Of a DNA stretch of 64,000 nucleotides, positions 1 to 8,010 are shown piece by piece (the first letter of the stretch is position 1; each line of letters opens with the position of its first letter). The DNA is taken from contig CAWGTD010000006.1 in NCBI GenBank assembly GCA_963825415.1, positions 496,001-560,000 on the forward strand. The letters run 5' to 3'. This DNA is from BP-464 sp963825415 (GTDB lineage: Bacteria > Actinomycetota > Thermoleophilia > Solirubrobacterales > Solirubrobacteraceae). The notes below the pieces were generated by a model. That model had not been told where the DNA came from, made no database searches, and saw only the letters and a list, made by a program, of their open reading frames with translations. The translations under genes were made by a program, and so were the position numbers.

Positions 1-1
1 C

Positions 2-433
2 TTCGCCTCGATCGCCTCGATGATCACCCAGTTCGGGTTCTTCTTCGGCGGCGGCTACGGCAGCAGCGACGACGACGACGGCCCGAGCTGGATTTTCGTC
101 GTGCTCGTCTCGCTGGCCGTCTATGTCATCAGCTTCATGCTCATGCAGGCGCTGTCGCGCTATCGCGAGTTCGCCGCCGACCGCGGCGCCGCCGTGATCA
201 CGGGGCGGCCCAGTGCGCTGGCCGCGGCGCTGCTGAAGATCAGCGGCGTCAACGAGCGCATCCCCACGCAGGACCTGCGCGTCGCGTCGGAGATGCAGGC
301 GTTCTTCATCAGCCCGGTCGGCAAGCGGATCGGCGGCCTGTTCGCCACCCATCCCCCGGTCGAGAAGCGGATCGCCGCGCTTTCGCGCCTCGAGGCCCAG
401 CTCCAGGGCTCGGCCCTGGCGACGGCAGCCTGA
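2..433 (+). CDS. htpX: HtpX-like zinc metalloprotease, C-terminal part
   Basis: The reading frame is open from the first bases of the window, so the N-terminus and the HExxH zinc site lie outside. What remains has a membrane segment (WIFVVLVSLAVYVISFMLMQ), then the conserved SRYREFAADRGAA block that carries the third zinc ligand of M48 peptidases, and the C-terminal FATHPPVEKRIAALSRLE motif typical of HtpX. HtpX degrades damaged membrane proteins. It is followed 8 nt later by PspAB, and pspA-pspAA lie nearby, so it probably belongs to the envelope-stress (Psp) group. Family assignment is firm; the symbol is by homology. Confidence 0.88.
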   Translation, partial: FASIASMITQFGFFFGGGYGSSDDDDGPSWIFVVLVSLAVYVISFMLMQALSRYREFAADRGAAVITGRPSALAAALLKISGVNERIPTQDLRVASEMQAFFISPVGKRIGGLFATHPPVEKRIAALSRLEAQLQGSALATAA

Positions 434-441
434 TCGGCTAG

Positions 442-1014
442 ATGGGCCTGCTCGACGCGCTCATCGGCCGGCGGAAGGTCAAGGGCCCCGCGCCCGACCG
501 GCTGTTCGCGCTGAGCACCGCGTACGTCGACCTCGAGTCCGCTCACGGGATCAAGACCCGCGGCGTGGCGGGCATCGTCTTCCAGGCGCTGGCGACGGCG
601 GACTTCCAGCAGATCGTCGCGGACACCGAGGAGCTGCTGCAGGGGACCGGCGAGGAGACCGGCACCAAGATCGAGACCAGCGACGACGAGTTCGGCTACC
701 GCTGGGTCGTCCTGCGCGACCCCGACATCGAGGACCTCGTCGTGGCGGTCAACACGGTCGGCGACGGGCTGGCGGTGGGCGGCTATGGGAACCGGATCCT
801 GGCCGCCGTGTTCGCATTCGAGGACTCGAGCTCCCGGCCGCTGTACCTGATCTACAACTACAAGCGCGGGTCCTGGTACCCGTTCGCCCCCGCACCGGGG
901 GACAAGCAGCGGGCCACCGAACGCGAGCTGCAGCTCAAGGCGCAGATCGGCGCGGGGCTGCCCCTCGAGCCCGAGCTCGAGCGCTGGTTTCCCCTCTGGG
1001 GAACCCCGATCTAG
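442..1014 (+). CDS. pspAB: PspA-associated protein PspAB
   Basis: 190 residues beginning MGLLDALIGRRKVKG, with the LFALSTAYVDLE and SDDEFGYRWVVLRDPD blocks that I associate with the PspAB family. PspAB is known to accompany PspA and HtpX in actinobacteria and archaea, and here it follows the HtpX frame by 8 nt, probably as one transcript. There is no signal peptide or membrane segment, so it is likely cytoplasmic. Its biochemical role is not established. The stop codon TAG is shared with the convergent CGNR gene through a single CTAG at 1011-1014. Confidence 0.75.
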   Translation: MGLLDALIGRRKVKGPAPDRLFALSTAYVDLESAHGIKTRGVAGIVFQALATADFQQIVADTEELLQGTGEETGTKIETSDDEFGYRWVVLRDPDIEDLVVAVNTVGDGLAVGGYGNRILAAVFAFEDSSSRPLYLIYNYKRGSWYPFAPAPGDKQRATERELQLKAQIGAGLPLEPELERWFPLWGTPI

Positions 1015-1556
1015 GAGAGGCGGCGCTCGCGGTACTCGCGCACCTTCGCGCGGTTGCCGCAGACGGCCATGTCGCACCACACCGCGCTGTGGTTGCGCGA
1101 CTTGTCGTAGAACGCGACCTGGCAGTCGTCGGCGGGACAGACCTTCAGCCGCGCCCAGCTGCCGTCGCGCTCGGCCGCCGTGGCGATCGCGAGCAGCCGG
1201 CCCAGGGCACCATCTACGCCTTCGGCTGACGGCTCGACGCGCGCGCCGCCGTCCGCATCGAAGCGCACGCCGAGCCCGGCGCGGCGCGCGGCGTCGTCGA
1301 GGCGGGCCGGGACGGCGGGATCGAGCGCCTGGCCGTGGTGGGAGAGCAGCACTGCGCGCAGCGCCTCGCGGATCGAATGAGCGTGCTCGAGGTCGTGCTC
1401 GGTGACCTTGGCGCCCTTGGCAAGCAGCTCGTTCTCGACGAGCCAGTCGCGCAATGCCGCCGGGGAGACGAGGTCCTCCGTGGGCCCCTCGCCGTCGAAC
1501 GTGTTGACGAAGCGCCGGACGCGCTCGAGGTCACCGGGGGCTGGATTGGTTGCCAT
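1011..1556 (-). CDS. CGNR zinc-finger (ABATE-type) transcription regulator
   Basis: 181 residues. The N-terminal half (FVNTFDGEGPTEDLVSPAALRDWL) matches the ABATE/stress-responsive domain. The C-terminal part has a CGNR zinc finger: C-x4-C in KVCPADDCQVAFYDKSRN, then WCDMAVCGNRAKVREYRERR. Such proteins are presumed DNA-binding regulators. It is divergent from the gene at 1650 across a 93-bp AT-rich region. A perfect palindrome there, inside a strong promoter, is a plausible operator for this protein (inference). The ATG at 1556 has no clear ribosome-binding site. Confidence 0.82.
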   Translation of the reverse strand: MATNPAPGDLERVRRFVNTFDGEGPTEDLVSPAALRDWLVENELLAKGAKVTEHDLEHAHSIREALRAVLLSHHGQALDPAVPARLDDAARRAGLGVRFDADGGARVEPSAEGVDGALGRLLAIATAAERDGSWARLKVCPADDCQVAFYDKSRNHSAVWCDMAVCGNRAKVREYRERRLS

Positions 1557-1578
1557 ATAGAAACACCATCTAAACCAC

Positions 1579-1607
1579 TTGACAGGTTAGCTAACTAGTA
1601 ATACGAT
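1579..1607 (+). promoter_or_regulatory. Sigma-70-type promoter for the gene at 1650
   Basis: A consensus -35 TTGACA (1579-1584) is followed by a 17-bp spacer and TACGAT (1602-1607). An AAGGAG ribosome-binding site at 1632-1637 precedes the ATG at 1650. This is the best canonical promoter I can see in the window. Confidence 0.7.
1586..1595. promoter_or_regulatory. Palindromic operator candidate
   Basis: GTTAGCTAAC is a perfect 10-bp palindrome lying between the -35 and -10 boxes of the rightward promoter, and about 30 bp upstream of the divergent CGNR gene start. Its position would let a bound protein block both promoters. The CGNR regulator is the natural candidate ligand, but this is inference. 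Confidence 0.4.
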
Positions 1608-1649
1608 GTTGCAGGTTACATCATTCGATCCAAGGAGCCAAGTCCTCTC

Positions 1650-2042
1650 ATGATCAATCCCTCCCAGCTCCAGGTCCTCGCTTCCCAGATGCAGGTCCCC
1701 GCCACCGCCGCTCCGATGGTCCGCCTCCCGCGCCGCGCCCGCAGCGCACCGGCCGTCGCCGACGTCGTCATCCGCCACGCACGGTCGCGTGACGCGCGCT
1801 CGATTCGCGACCTCGAGGCGCTCGACAGCCACGCCCTCGGAGAGGGCGAGCGGCTGGTGGCCGAGGTCGACGGCCTCGTGGTCGCCGCGATCGCGGTGGC
1901 CGACGACACCGTCGCGGCCGACCCGTTCGAGCACACGGCCAACGTGAGCGCCCTGCTGCGCATCCGTGCGCGTCAGCTGCGGGCCGCGGCCACCCCGAAG
2001 CCCGCACCGCGTCTCGCCCTGATCCAGCGCCTGGCCCGATGA
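1650..2042 (+). CDS. Hypothetical protein with GNAT-like segment
   Basis: 130 residues. The middle part (VVIRHARSRDARSIRDLEALDSHALGEGERLVAEVDGLVVAAIAV) resembles the beginning of a GNAT fold, with the pattern of acid/arginine residues followed by LVAEVDG. The rest, including the acetyl-CoA loop, is missing and the C-terminus is basic. I recall similar short proteins in other Thermoleophilia. It is probably not an active acetyltransferase. It has a strong promoter and ribosome-binding site, and is divergent from the CGNR gene. Confidence 0.65.
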   Translation: MINPSQLQVLASQMQVPATAAPMVRLPRRARSAPAVADVVIRHARSRDARSIRDLEALDSHALGEGERLVAEVDGLVVAAIAVADDTVAADPFEHTANVSALLRIRARQLRAAATPKPAPRLALIQRLAR

Positions 2043-2060
2043 CGGCAGGCGCCTGGACCC

Positions 2061-2339
2061 TCAGTCCGGGATCAGGCCGTCCCCGGTGAACGTCTCGCCG
2101 GCCTCGACGAACGACAGATCGGGCGGGGGCAGGATCAACGCCGACTCGTGCAGGTCGTCGTCCTCGAGCTCGGTGCCCTTGCTGCGGACGAGCTCGAGCA
2201 TCTCCTCGAAGATCGCGTGGAAGGCGTCCTCGTCGCCGCCGTCGACCGCCTCGACGGCACGGTTGTCGAGATCGTTGAGGAGGTCTGTGTGCTCATCGGG
2301 GACCTCGAACTGGGCCTCGGTGGCGATACGGACGATCAT
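2061..2339 (-). CDS. pspAA: PspA-associated protein PspAA
   Basis: 92 residues starting MIVRIATEAQFEVPDEH, an acidic protein with the IVRI-x-T-EAQ-x-EVPD opening and a central NAVEAVDGGDEDAF-like segment. This matches the small PspAA family found directly downstream of PspA. Its ATG overlaps the pspA stop codon (ATGA at 2336-2339), so the two are translationally coupled. PspAA is thought to act with PspA in membrane-stress response; the mechanism is not known. Confidence 0.78.
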   Translation of the reverse strand: MIVRIATEAQFEVPDEHTDLLNDLDNRAVEAVDGGDEDAFHAIFEEMLELVRSKGTELEDDDLHESALILPPPDLSFVEAGETFTGDGLIPD

Positions 2340-3085
2340 GCCTTCTCCCCTTCCTCGATCTGCGGCGGGGCGCCGCCCGAGCCGATCTCGGCCTTCATCT
2401 TGGAAAGCTCGTCGTCGACCGCGGTCGTCGTGGTGAGCTCGCGCAGCTGACGGTCGATCTCGTCCTCGCCTGAGCCCAGCTGGGTGAGGTCCTCGAACGT
2501 GCCGGCCGCTTCGAGCTCGGACACGGCGTCGGCACGCGCCTTCATCTGCTCGGTCTTGTCGACGGCGCGCTGCATCGCCAGGCCGACGTCGGCCATCTGC
2601 TCGCCCACGCCGGTGGCGGCCTCGGAGATCCGGACCTGGGCCTCGGCCGCGGAGTACTGGGCCTTGATGACCTCCTTCTTGGTCCGGAAGGCCTCGATCT
2701 TCGTGCGCAGCTTCTTCTCGGAGTCGGTCAGGCGCTCCTGCTGGGACTCGAGGTCGGTGATCTGCTGGTCGAGCGTCTGGAGCTCGACCTGGAGGCCCTG
2801 CTTGCGCTCCAGCGCGGTGCGGGCCAGCTCCTCCTGCCCGGCGGCCAATGCCTGGCGCGCCTGGGTGTCGAGCTTGACGACCGACTGCTCGAGCTTGTCG
2901 GACTGCATCTGAAGGCGCTTCTTCGCCGTGACGACGTCGGCGATGCCCTTCTTGACGTTCTGAAGCGATTCGAGCTGCTTCTGGTAGCTGTAGTCGAGCG
3001 TCTCGGCCGGGTCTTCGGCCCGGTCGAGCAGCTTCGAGATCTTTGCCTTGACGACTGTGGAGAAGCGGCCGCCCATACCGGGCAT
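2336..3085 (-). CDS. pspA: PspA/IM30 (Vipp1) family envelope-stress protein
   Basis: 249 residues, almost entirely coiled-coil: FSTVVKAKISKLLDRAEDP at the N-terminus, a long heptad region (KKRLQMQSDKLEQSVVKLDTQ, QITDLESQQERLTDSEKKLRTKIEAFR), and a C-terminal TQLGSGEDEIDRQLREL helix. PspA assembles as an ESCRT-III-like scaffold on stressed inner membranes. I chose the ATG at 3085, 4 nt after an AGGAGG; an internal ATG at 3076 is also possible. Coupled to pspAA. The longer upstream reading frame overlaps the divergent thioesterase and is not real. Confidence 0.9.
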   Translation of the reverse strand: MPGMGGRFSTVVKAKISKLLDRAEDPAETLDYSYQKQLESLQNVKKGIADVVTAKKRLQMQSDKLEQSVVKLDTQARQALAAGQEELARTALERKQGLQVELQTLDQQITDLESQQERLTDSEKKLRTKIEAFRTKKEVIKAQYSAAEAQVRISEAATGVGEQMADVGLAMQRAVDKTEQMKARADAVSELEAAGTFEDLTQLGSGEDEIDRQLRELTTTTAVDDELSKMKAEIGSGGAPPQIEEGEKA

Positions 3086-3136
3086 ATGGCCTCCTGGAAG
3101 CGAGGGGAACGGTGCGCATGGGAGCCTACCCGAGCC

Positions 3137-3640
3137 GTGGAACCCCGCCCCGTCGCCCGCTCCCGCTCGATCCTCGTCAAGTGGATGGGCCTCCAGGACG
3201 CCAACTCCGCGGGGTTCGTCCACGGTGGCACCGTGATGAAGCTCTGCGACGAGGTGGCGGGCCTCGCCGCGGTGCGCCACAGCGGCGTGCGGGCCGTCAC
3301 CGCGGCGATGGACCGGATGACCTTCCTGCTGCCGGTCCACGTCGGCGAGCTCCTCACCCTCCAGGCGTCGGTCAACGCCGCGTGGCGAACGTCGATGGAG
3401 GTCGGGGTCCGCGTGGAGACCGAGAACGTGCGGACCGGCGAGCGCCGGCACACGAACACCGCCTACCTGACGATGGTGGCGCTCGACGACGAAGGCCGCC
3501 CCACGCCCGTACCGGAGCTCGAGTGCGAGACCGACGACGAGCGGCGGCGCGAGCGGGAGGCGCAGCTGCGGCGCGCCAACCGTCTGGCCGAGCGCGAGCA
3601 GATCGTCGGCGACCGCGCCGCGAAGGGCGAGCCGACGTGA
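3137..3640 (+). CDS. Acyl-CoA thioesterase, hotdog fold (YciA/BACH type)
   Basis: From the GTG at 3137 the protein has 167 residues. It carries the hotdog signature SAGFVHGGTVMKLCDEVAG followed by AVTAAMDRMTFLLPVHVGE, which matches acyl-CoA hydrolases of the YciA/cytosolic thioesterase group. The role is hydrolysis of acyl-CoA to free acid and CoA. The C-terminus is a charged helix. An in-frame ATG at 3086 is possible but abuts the pspA start on the other strand, so GTG 3137 is preferred. Divergent from pspA. Confidence 0.83.
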   Translation: MEPRPVARSRSILVKWMGLQDANSAGFVHGGTVMKLCDEVAGLAAVRHSGVRAVTAAMDRMTFLLPVHVGELLTLQASVNAAWRTSMEVGVRVETENVRTGERRHTNTAYLTMVALDDEGRPTPVPELECETDDERRREREAQLRRANRLAEREQIVGDRAAKGEPT

Positions 3641-3650
3641 CCGTTCCGGC

Positions 3651-5609
3651 CTAGCGCTTGACCCAGCGGGCAGTGGTAGTGGTCGTCGTGCCGTCGGCGA
3701 CGGTGAGCGTCGCGTCACGCGGCCCGTCCAGCGGGAAGGTGTGCTCGACCTCGGCTCCGGACGCGGTCGAGCCGTCGGAGAACCGCCAATCGCGGCGCAG
3801 GATGCGCCCGTCGCCGCCCGTGGTCCGGGCGGTGAACCGCCACGTGCGCGGCCCGACGTACTTCGCGGCGATGGCCGGCCGCAGCTGCTCGTAGACGGTG
3901 ACCACCAACTGCCAGGCGGCCTCGTTGCCGCTCGCGTCGGTCGCGTTCAGCCGGACGGTGTACTTGCCGGGCTCGTAGTCGTGGGTGAAGCGCGTGCGCT
4001 TGTCGCCGGCGACGTCGGTGCTCGTCCCGTCGCCGAAGTCGACGTGCACCGGGCCGACGCGCTCGCCGCCCGGCGTGCTCGTGCGGTCGTGGACGAACGC
4101 CTGGTTGTAGACGGCGGTGAAGACCACCGGCAGCTTCCCGTCGGCGCCCGCGTCGCCCCACGTCGGCGACGCCATCGCCTGCACGCCCGGCCGCAGCGCC
4201 TGCAGCCAGCGGGTGGGCAGCGGCTGGCCGACCGCCGGGTCGACTCCGAAGCCGAGCTTGCCGACGTTCGACGCCTGGTCGGCGATGACCTGATCGCCCG
4301 CGTGCGGAGCGACGTTGTAGATGTTGTGGTCGCTGTCGTAGAGCGACGTGAAGCCCCAGGCCCAGGCCGGATAGAAGTAGCCCCAGTCGTCCTGGCCCTT
4401 GGAGAGCGCCACGACGGTGTCGGCGCCGGTGGTCGCGTTGGCGATCGCGTGGCGGATCTCCGGGAACGGCTCGCCGGGCATCGACAGGAACACGTTGCCG
4501 CCGATGCGCAGCGCCGTCAGGTAGGTGCCGATGACGCTGCCCGTCTGGTAGGGCGGGTCGGTGCTGCGATCGATCGGGTACTGGCCCGCGTTCTCGAACA
4601 CCTGCTGCTTGGCCGCTTCGGGCAGCTTGTTGGCCGCGACGAGGCCGAGCAGCAGCGGGTTGGTGCCGGCGACCTGCGTCAGCGTCTCGCTGCTGGCGAT
4701 CGTGTCGTCGGTGACCCAGTGCGCGTCGGCCAGCGCGCGGCCGACGATGCTGGTGACCACGCCGCTGAACCACTCGCTGGCCGGGATGCCGCCGACCTGG
4801 ATCGGCGTCTCCTCGCGGCCGAGCGTCCCCGGGCCGACGACGTTGATGCCGCCCAGCCGCTCGTCGAGGGCAGCGCGGGTGAACCCGAAGTAGTCGGCGC
4901 TCAGCGTCTTCTCGCCCGAGCCCTCGACGATGTCGCCGTGGGTGGGCACGCTGACGAAGCTGGCGATGCTCGCCCCCGCCGGGCTGACCGCGCGCAGCAC
5001 CGACACCTGGCCGTCCTGCGCCCAGCCCGGATAGCTGTCGGTCTGGTTGTTGTCGATGTTGCTGAGCCACGGCGCGTCGTAGGTGCCGACCTGCAGGTGC
5101 GCCGCGCGCGCCTGGGCGGCCGCGTCGACGATCGCCTTGACCGTCTGGTCGTGGACGAGCTTGAGATAGGGCAGCGGCACCGGGCCCCAGATGCCCTCGA
5201 GCGTGGCGCCCGCGTGCGTGTGGGTGGCCTGGACGATGATGTCGGCCGGGCCCATCGCGGGGCCCCCCGCCGCGGCGATCTGCTTCGCCGCCTTCTCCCG
5301 CACGCTCGTGATCCCGTAGTCGGGACCCTCCTGGTAGGCGGCGAACCATGCCTGGGCGTCGACGGTCGCCATCGCGACGGCCTTGGTGCCGTTGGAGACG
5401 TAGAACGCGCGGACCTCGATCGGGTCGTGGGTCGTCGTGATCGGCGGGCTGGCCCCGAAGCCGCCGGCGTAGACGGGCACGCCCGGTATCGGGGCGATGC
5501 TCCCGGTTGCGGCGCCGACCTGGAACGTCGCGGGTTGCGGCGCCGCGTGGGCGGCCGCGGGCACCGCCAGGGCAACGGCAAACACGGCGAGCAGAAGACT
5601 CCGGCGCAT
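3651..5609 (-). CDS. Secreted neutral ceramidase-like hydrolase with PKD domains
   Basis: 652 residues. Sec signal peptide MRRSLLLAVFAVALAVPAAAHA. Residues about 28-470 match the N-terminal domain of neutral/alkaline non-lysosomal ceramidases: VGAATGSIAP near the start, the zinc motif QATHTHAGA, and THGD later. The C-terminal third has two PKD-like beta-sandwich segments (VHVDFGDGTST, DWRFSDGSTASG). The family hydrolyses N-acyl sphingosine, but ceramidase-fold proteins also act on other amides, so the substrate is unknown. It is exported and may act at the cell surface. It precedes no obvious partner gene. Confidence 0.82.
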   Translation of the reverse strand: MRRSLLLAVFAVALAVPAAAHAAPQPATFQVGAATGSIAPIPGVPVYAGGFGASPPITTTHDPIEVRAFYVSNGTKAVAMATVDAQAWFAAYQEGPDYGITSVREKAAKQIAAAGGPAMGPADIIVQATHTHAGATLEGIWGPVPLPYLKLVHDQTVKAIVDAAAQARAAHLQVGTYDAPWLSNIDNNQTDSYPGWAQDGQVSVLRAVSPAGASIASFVSVPTHGDIVEGSGEKTLSADYFGFTRAALDERLGGINVVGPGTLGREETPIQVGGIPASEWFSGVVTSIVGRALADAHWVTDDTIASSETLTQVAGTNPLLLGLVAANKLPEAAKQQVFENAGQYPIDRSTDPPYQTGSVIGTYLTALRIGGNVFLSMPGEPFPEIRHAIANATTGADTVVALSKGQDDWGYFYPAWAWGFTSLYDSDHNIYNVAPHAGDQVIADQASNVGKLGFGVDPAVGQPLPTRWLQALRPGVQAMASPTWGDAGADGKLPVVFTAVYNQAFVHDRTSTPGGERVGPVHVDFGDGTSTDVAGDKRTRFTHDYEPGKYTVRLNATDASGNEAAWQLVVTVYEQLRPAIAAKYVGPRTWRFTARTTGGDGRILRRDWRFSDGSTASGAEVEHTFPLDGPRDATLTVADGTTTTTTARWVKR

Positions 5610-5645
5610 GTCCGCCAGAACGTCCGCGACGCCGCGAACTTGCTG

Positions 5646-6287
5646 CTAGAAGCCGACGGGGTGGCGGCGCTTGAAGCCGCGCGCGGAGCGCAGCGTCGGG
5701 CGCCAGCGCGGGCCCTTCAGGCCCGAGCGGTCACCGGCGGCGCTCGTGTCCAACCGCAGGCCGGCGATCACGGCGTAGGCGTGGCCGGGATTCGTGTAGA
5801 CGGTGATCCACTCGCCCAGCCCCGCCGCGCCCCAGCGCATGAAGCTCCCCGAGTCCAGCGGCGAACGCAGCAGCGACGCGCCGTGCAGCGCGAACGAGAC
5901 GGTGCCCGAGCAGTCGTAGCCGCGCGAGCGGAAGGTCCGGTTGTGCCCGCCGCCATACACGTACGGGAGGCCGATGATCTGGTTGGCGGCCCAGATGGCC
6001 TGCTGGACCTCGGGCGGCGCCAGCGCGGGCGCGGCCGCCATGCCGTTGGGCAGCAGCTTCGCGACCATCCCGTCGACGAGCTGCGTGGCCGCCGGATTCT
6101 CGACGCCGTACTCCTGGCCGCCTGTCGATTCGGCCGACGAGCTCTGGGGCTGCTGCGTCTGGTCGGGCGTCGCGCCGCCGGGATCGGAGCTGCCCTCGGT
6201 GCCATCCTGGGCGAGCGCCGGCGCAGCGCTTAGCGCCAAGCCCAACACCAGCATCGACGTTGTTGTCACGTAGCGGAATCCCCGCAA
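5646..6287 (-). CDS. Secreted NlpC/P60 peptidoglycan endopeptidase
   Basis: 213 residues. Signal peptide with AAPALA-QDG cleavage site, then a Ser/Gln-rich linker, then an NlpC/P60 domain. The catalytic Cys lies in SRGYDCSGTVSFAL, the His in NPGHAYAVIAG, and the domain begins at GLPYVYGGG. It should cleave stem peptides in peptidoglycan. The start is taken as TTG 6287, which gives a basic n-region; GTG 6269 is an alternative. The leader contains a c-di-AMP riboswitch, so wall-remodelling activity is probably tied to c-di-AMP. Confidence 0.87.
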   Translation of the reverse strand: MRGFRYVTTTSMLVLGLALSAAPALAQDGTEGSSDPGGATPDQTQQPQSSSAESTGGQEYGVENPAATQLVDGMVAKLLPNGMAAAPALAPPEVQQAIWAANQIIGLPYVYGGGHNRTFRSRGYDCSGTVSFALHGASLLRSPLDSGSFMRWGAAGLGEWITVYTNPGHAYAVIAGLRLDTSAAGDRSGLKGPRWRPTLRSARGFKRRHPVGF

Positions 6288-6294
6288 GGCGCAG

Positions 6295-6402
6295 CTCTCT
6301 CTCGTGAGCCTCCGGGGTTAGCTGACGGGCTAGCGCTGAAAGAGCCTGCGCTTCTCGCTCAAGTAGGCGAGATTCGCCCCAACAAATGGGTCCCCCGGTC
6401 CA
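6295..6402 (-). promoter_or_regulatory. c-di-AMP riboswitch (ydaO/yuaA type)
   Basis: On the minus strand the leader of the NlpC gene reads CCGGGGGACCC, then TTGGGGCGAATC, then later CCGTCAGCTAACCCCGG and AGGCTCACGAGAG. I recognise these as the conserved 5' and 3' blocks of actinobacterial ydaO riboswitches, which commonly control NlpC/P60 and Rpf wall hydrolases and turn expression off when c-di-AMP binds. Boundaries are approximate. Confidence 0.82.
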
Positions 6403-6417
6403 TGACCTCACGTCATG
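6401..6417. promoter_or_regulatory. Inverted repeat upstream of the riboswitch
   Basis: CATGAC-N5-GTCATG, a perfect 6-bp inverted repeat just upstream of the riboswitch aptamer. It may be an operator or the outer stem of the leader RNA. Function unknown. Confidence 0.3.
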
Positions 6418-6506
6418 GATTCGGCAACAGCGCGGCAGGATACATACCCGCACGGCGGATTGCGGCGTTCTTATGCCAACTCGGGTTTGGCCAGCAATGG
6501 TGAGAG

Positions 6507-7729
6507 GTGGTGGCCGCGCTCGTTACGCTGGCCCGCGTGCCGCCGACGGCTCGAGCTCTCGCATCGCTGGCCGCAGCGGCCCTCCTGGCCGGCACGATTG
6601 CCGCCTGCGGGCGCGATTCGCAGCCCACGACCAACACGCCGGTGGTGGGCGTGAAGGGCAACCAGTCCAAGGCCGCCCCGGCGCTCGGGTTCCCGCAGTT
6701 CGCCACCAAGAACACCACGCGGGTCGGGGGTGCGGACCCGGTTGCGGACGCCGCTGCCGTGGCCCGTGCGGTCTACCCGGGAGGCTCGTCGGCGTCGAGC
6801 CCGCGAGCCGTCGTCCTCGCCGATGCGCGCGACTGGCGGGCCGCGCTGGCCGCCTCGGTCCTGATGGCCGCCCCATCCGCGCGCCGGTGTTGCTCGGGCA
6901 GGGAAGCGACCTCCCCGACGCCACCTCGGCCGCGCTCGAGGCGCTGGCGCCGAGCGGGTCCAAGCCCGCGGGCGGCGCCCAGGTCGTCCGGGTCGGCGAC
7001 GTGGCCCGGCCCAAGGGCCTGAAGACCACCGACCTCGTCGGCCGCGACGACTTCGCCCTCGCGCGGGCGATCGACGCCTTCCAGGCCTCCGCGCGCGGCG
7101 CCTCGGCCGACAGCGTGGTGGTCGTCGGCTACGACCATCCCGAGTACGCCATGCCGGCGGCGGCGTGGGCGGCCAAGAGCGGCGATCCGATCCTCTTCAC
7201 GCGTCGCGACGACCTGCCTGCCGACACGCGCGCGGCGATCGAGGCGCACGAGCAGCCGCGCATCTACGTCCTCGGGCCGCGCGACGCGGTCTCCTCGGCC
7301 GTCGTGCGCAAGCTGCGCTCGCTCGGCACGGTGGTGCGGATCCAGGGCCACGACCCGGAGCGCAACGCGATCGCGTTCGCGCGCTACACCGACGGGGCGT
7401 TCGGCTGGGGCGTCGTCGACCCCGGCCATGGCCTGGTCTTCGCCAACCCCGACCGGCCCGCCGACGCCGCCGCGGCCGCCCCGCTCTCGGCCAGCGGCAC
7501 GTGGGGCCCGCTGCTCCTCGTCGGCGCCGACGGCCGGCTCCCGGAGGCGACCGGCGACTACCTGCTCGACATCCAGCCCGGCTACACGAGAGACCCCACG
7601 CGCGGGGTCTACAACCACGGCTGGCTGGTCGGCGACGACAAGGCGATCGCGATCTCCACGCAATCGCAGATCGACGCGCTGCTCGAGATCTCACCGGCCG
7701 GCAATCGCCTACCCTCAAGCGCGCCGTGA
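6507..7729 (+). pseudogene. Cell-wall-binding-repeat-2 lipoprotein, frameshifted
   Basis: The N-terminal part (6507 to about 6870) has a lipoprotein signal with lipobox IAAC, then NTTRVGGADPVADAAAVARAV, typical of CWB2 repeats (TRVGG...). The reading frame breaks at the CCCC run at 6871-6874: adding one C restores MAAPIRAPVLLGQGSDLP and the frame then continues to 7729 with further CWB2-like repeats (VVVVGYDHPEYAMPAAAWA, RIYVLGPRDAVS). The product would be an extracytoplasmic anchored wall-binding protein of about 407 residues. A homopolymer sequencing error is as likely as a real mutation. Confidence 0.75.
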
Positions 7730-8010
7730 GCGAAGCCGAGCACCCCGACCGTTTCGGGGCCCAGCGCGAGGTGACCGTCGAGGACGTCCGCCAGCTCATG
7801 GGCGCCTCCACCCCCCACTTCGCGCTGCAGCTGCGCAACCGGATCGCGCGGCTGATACGCGGCCTGCCGGCCGACCATCCCGCCCGGCTGGAGGGCGAGC
7901 GCGAGGTCGCCCGTCTGGAGAGCCTCGGCTACACGGGCGAGGTCCGCGGCCATGAGGCCGAGGAGGGCCTGCGGCCGCTCCCGTCGGTCGCGGACGCCGG
8001 GGAGGGCTAG
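7726..8010 (+). CDS. Conserved hypothetical protein
   Basis: 94 residues from a GTG that overlaps the previous stop codon (GTGA, 7726-7729), so it is translationally coupled to the CWB2 lipoprotein. The sequence is charged and helical (VTVEDVRQLMGASTPHFALQLRNRIARLIRGL) with no signal peptide or membrane segment. I recognise no functional domain. Its TAG stop shares a CTAG with the convergent homocysteine methyltransferase gene. Confidence 0.65.
   Translation: MSEAEHPDRFGAQREVTVEDVRQLMGASTPHFALQLRNRIARLIRGLPADHPARLEGEREVARLESLGYTGEVRGHEAEEGLRPLPSVADAGEG

Noticed and set aside
3741..6233. 830-codon open frame on the plus strand
   Set aside because: Arg/Val/Asp-rich shadow antisense to the ceramidase and NlpC genes, which have signal peptides and conserved motifs.
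6507..7729. Programmed ribosomal frameshift in the CWB2 gene
   Set aside because: The C-run is short, has no slippery heptamer or stimulating structure that I can see, and similar breaks occur in other genes; mutation or read error is simpler.
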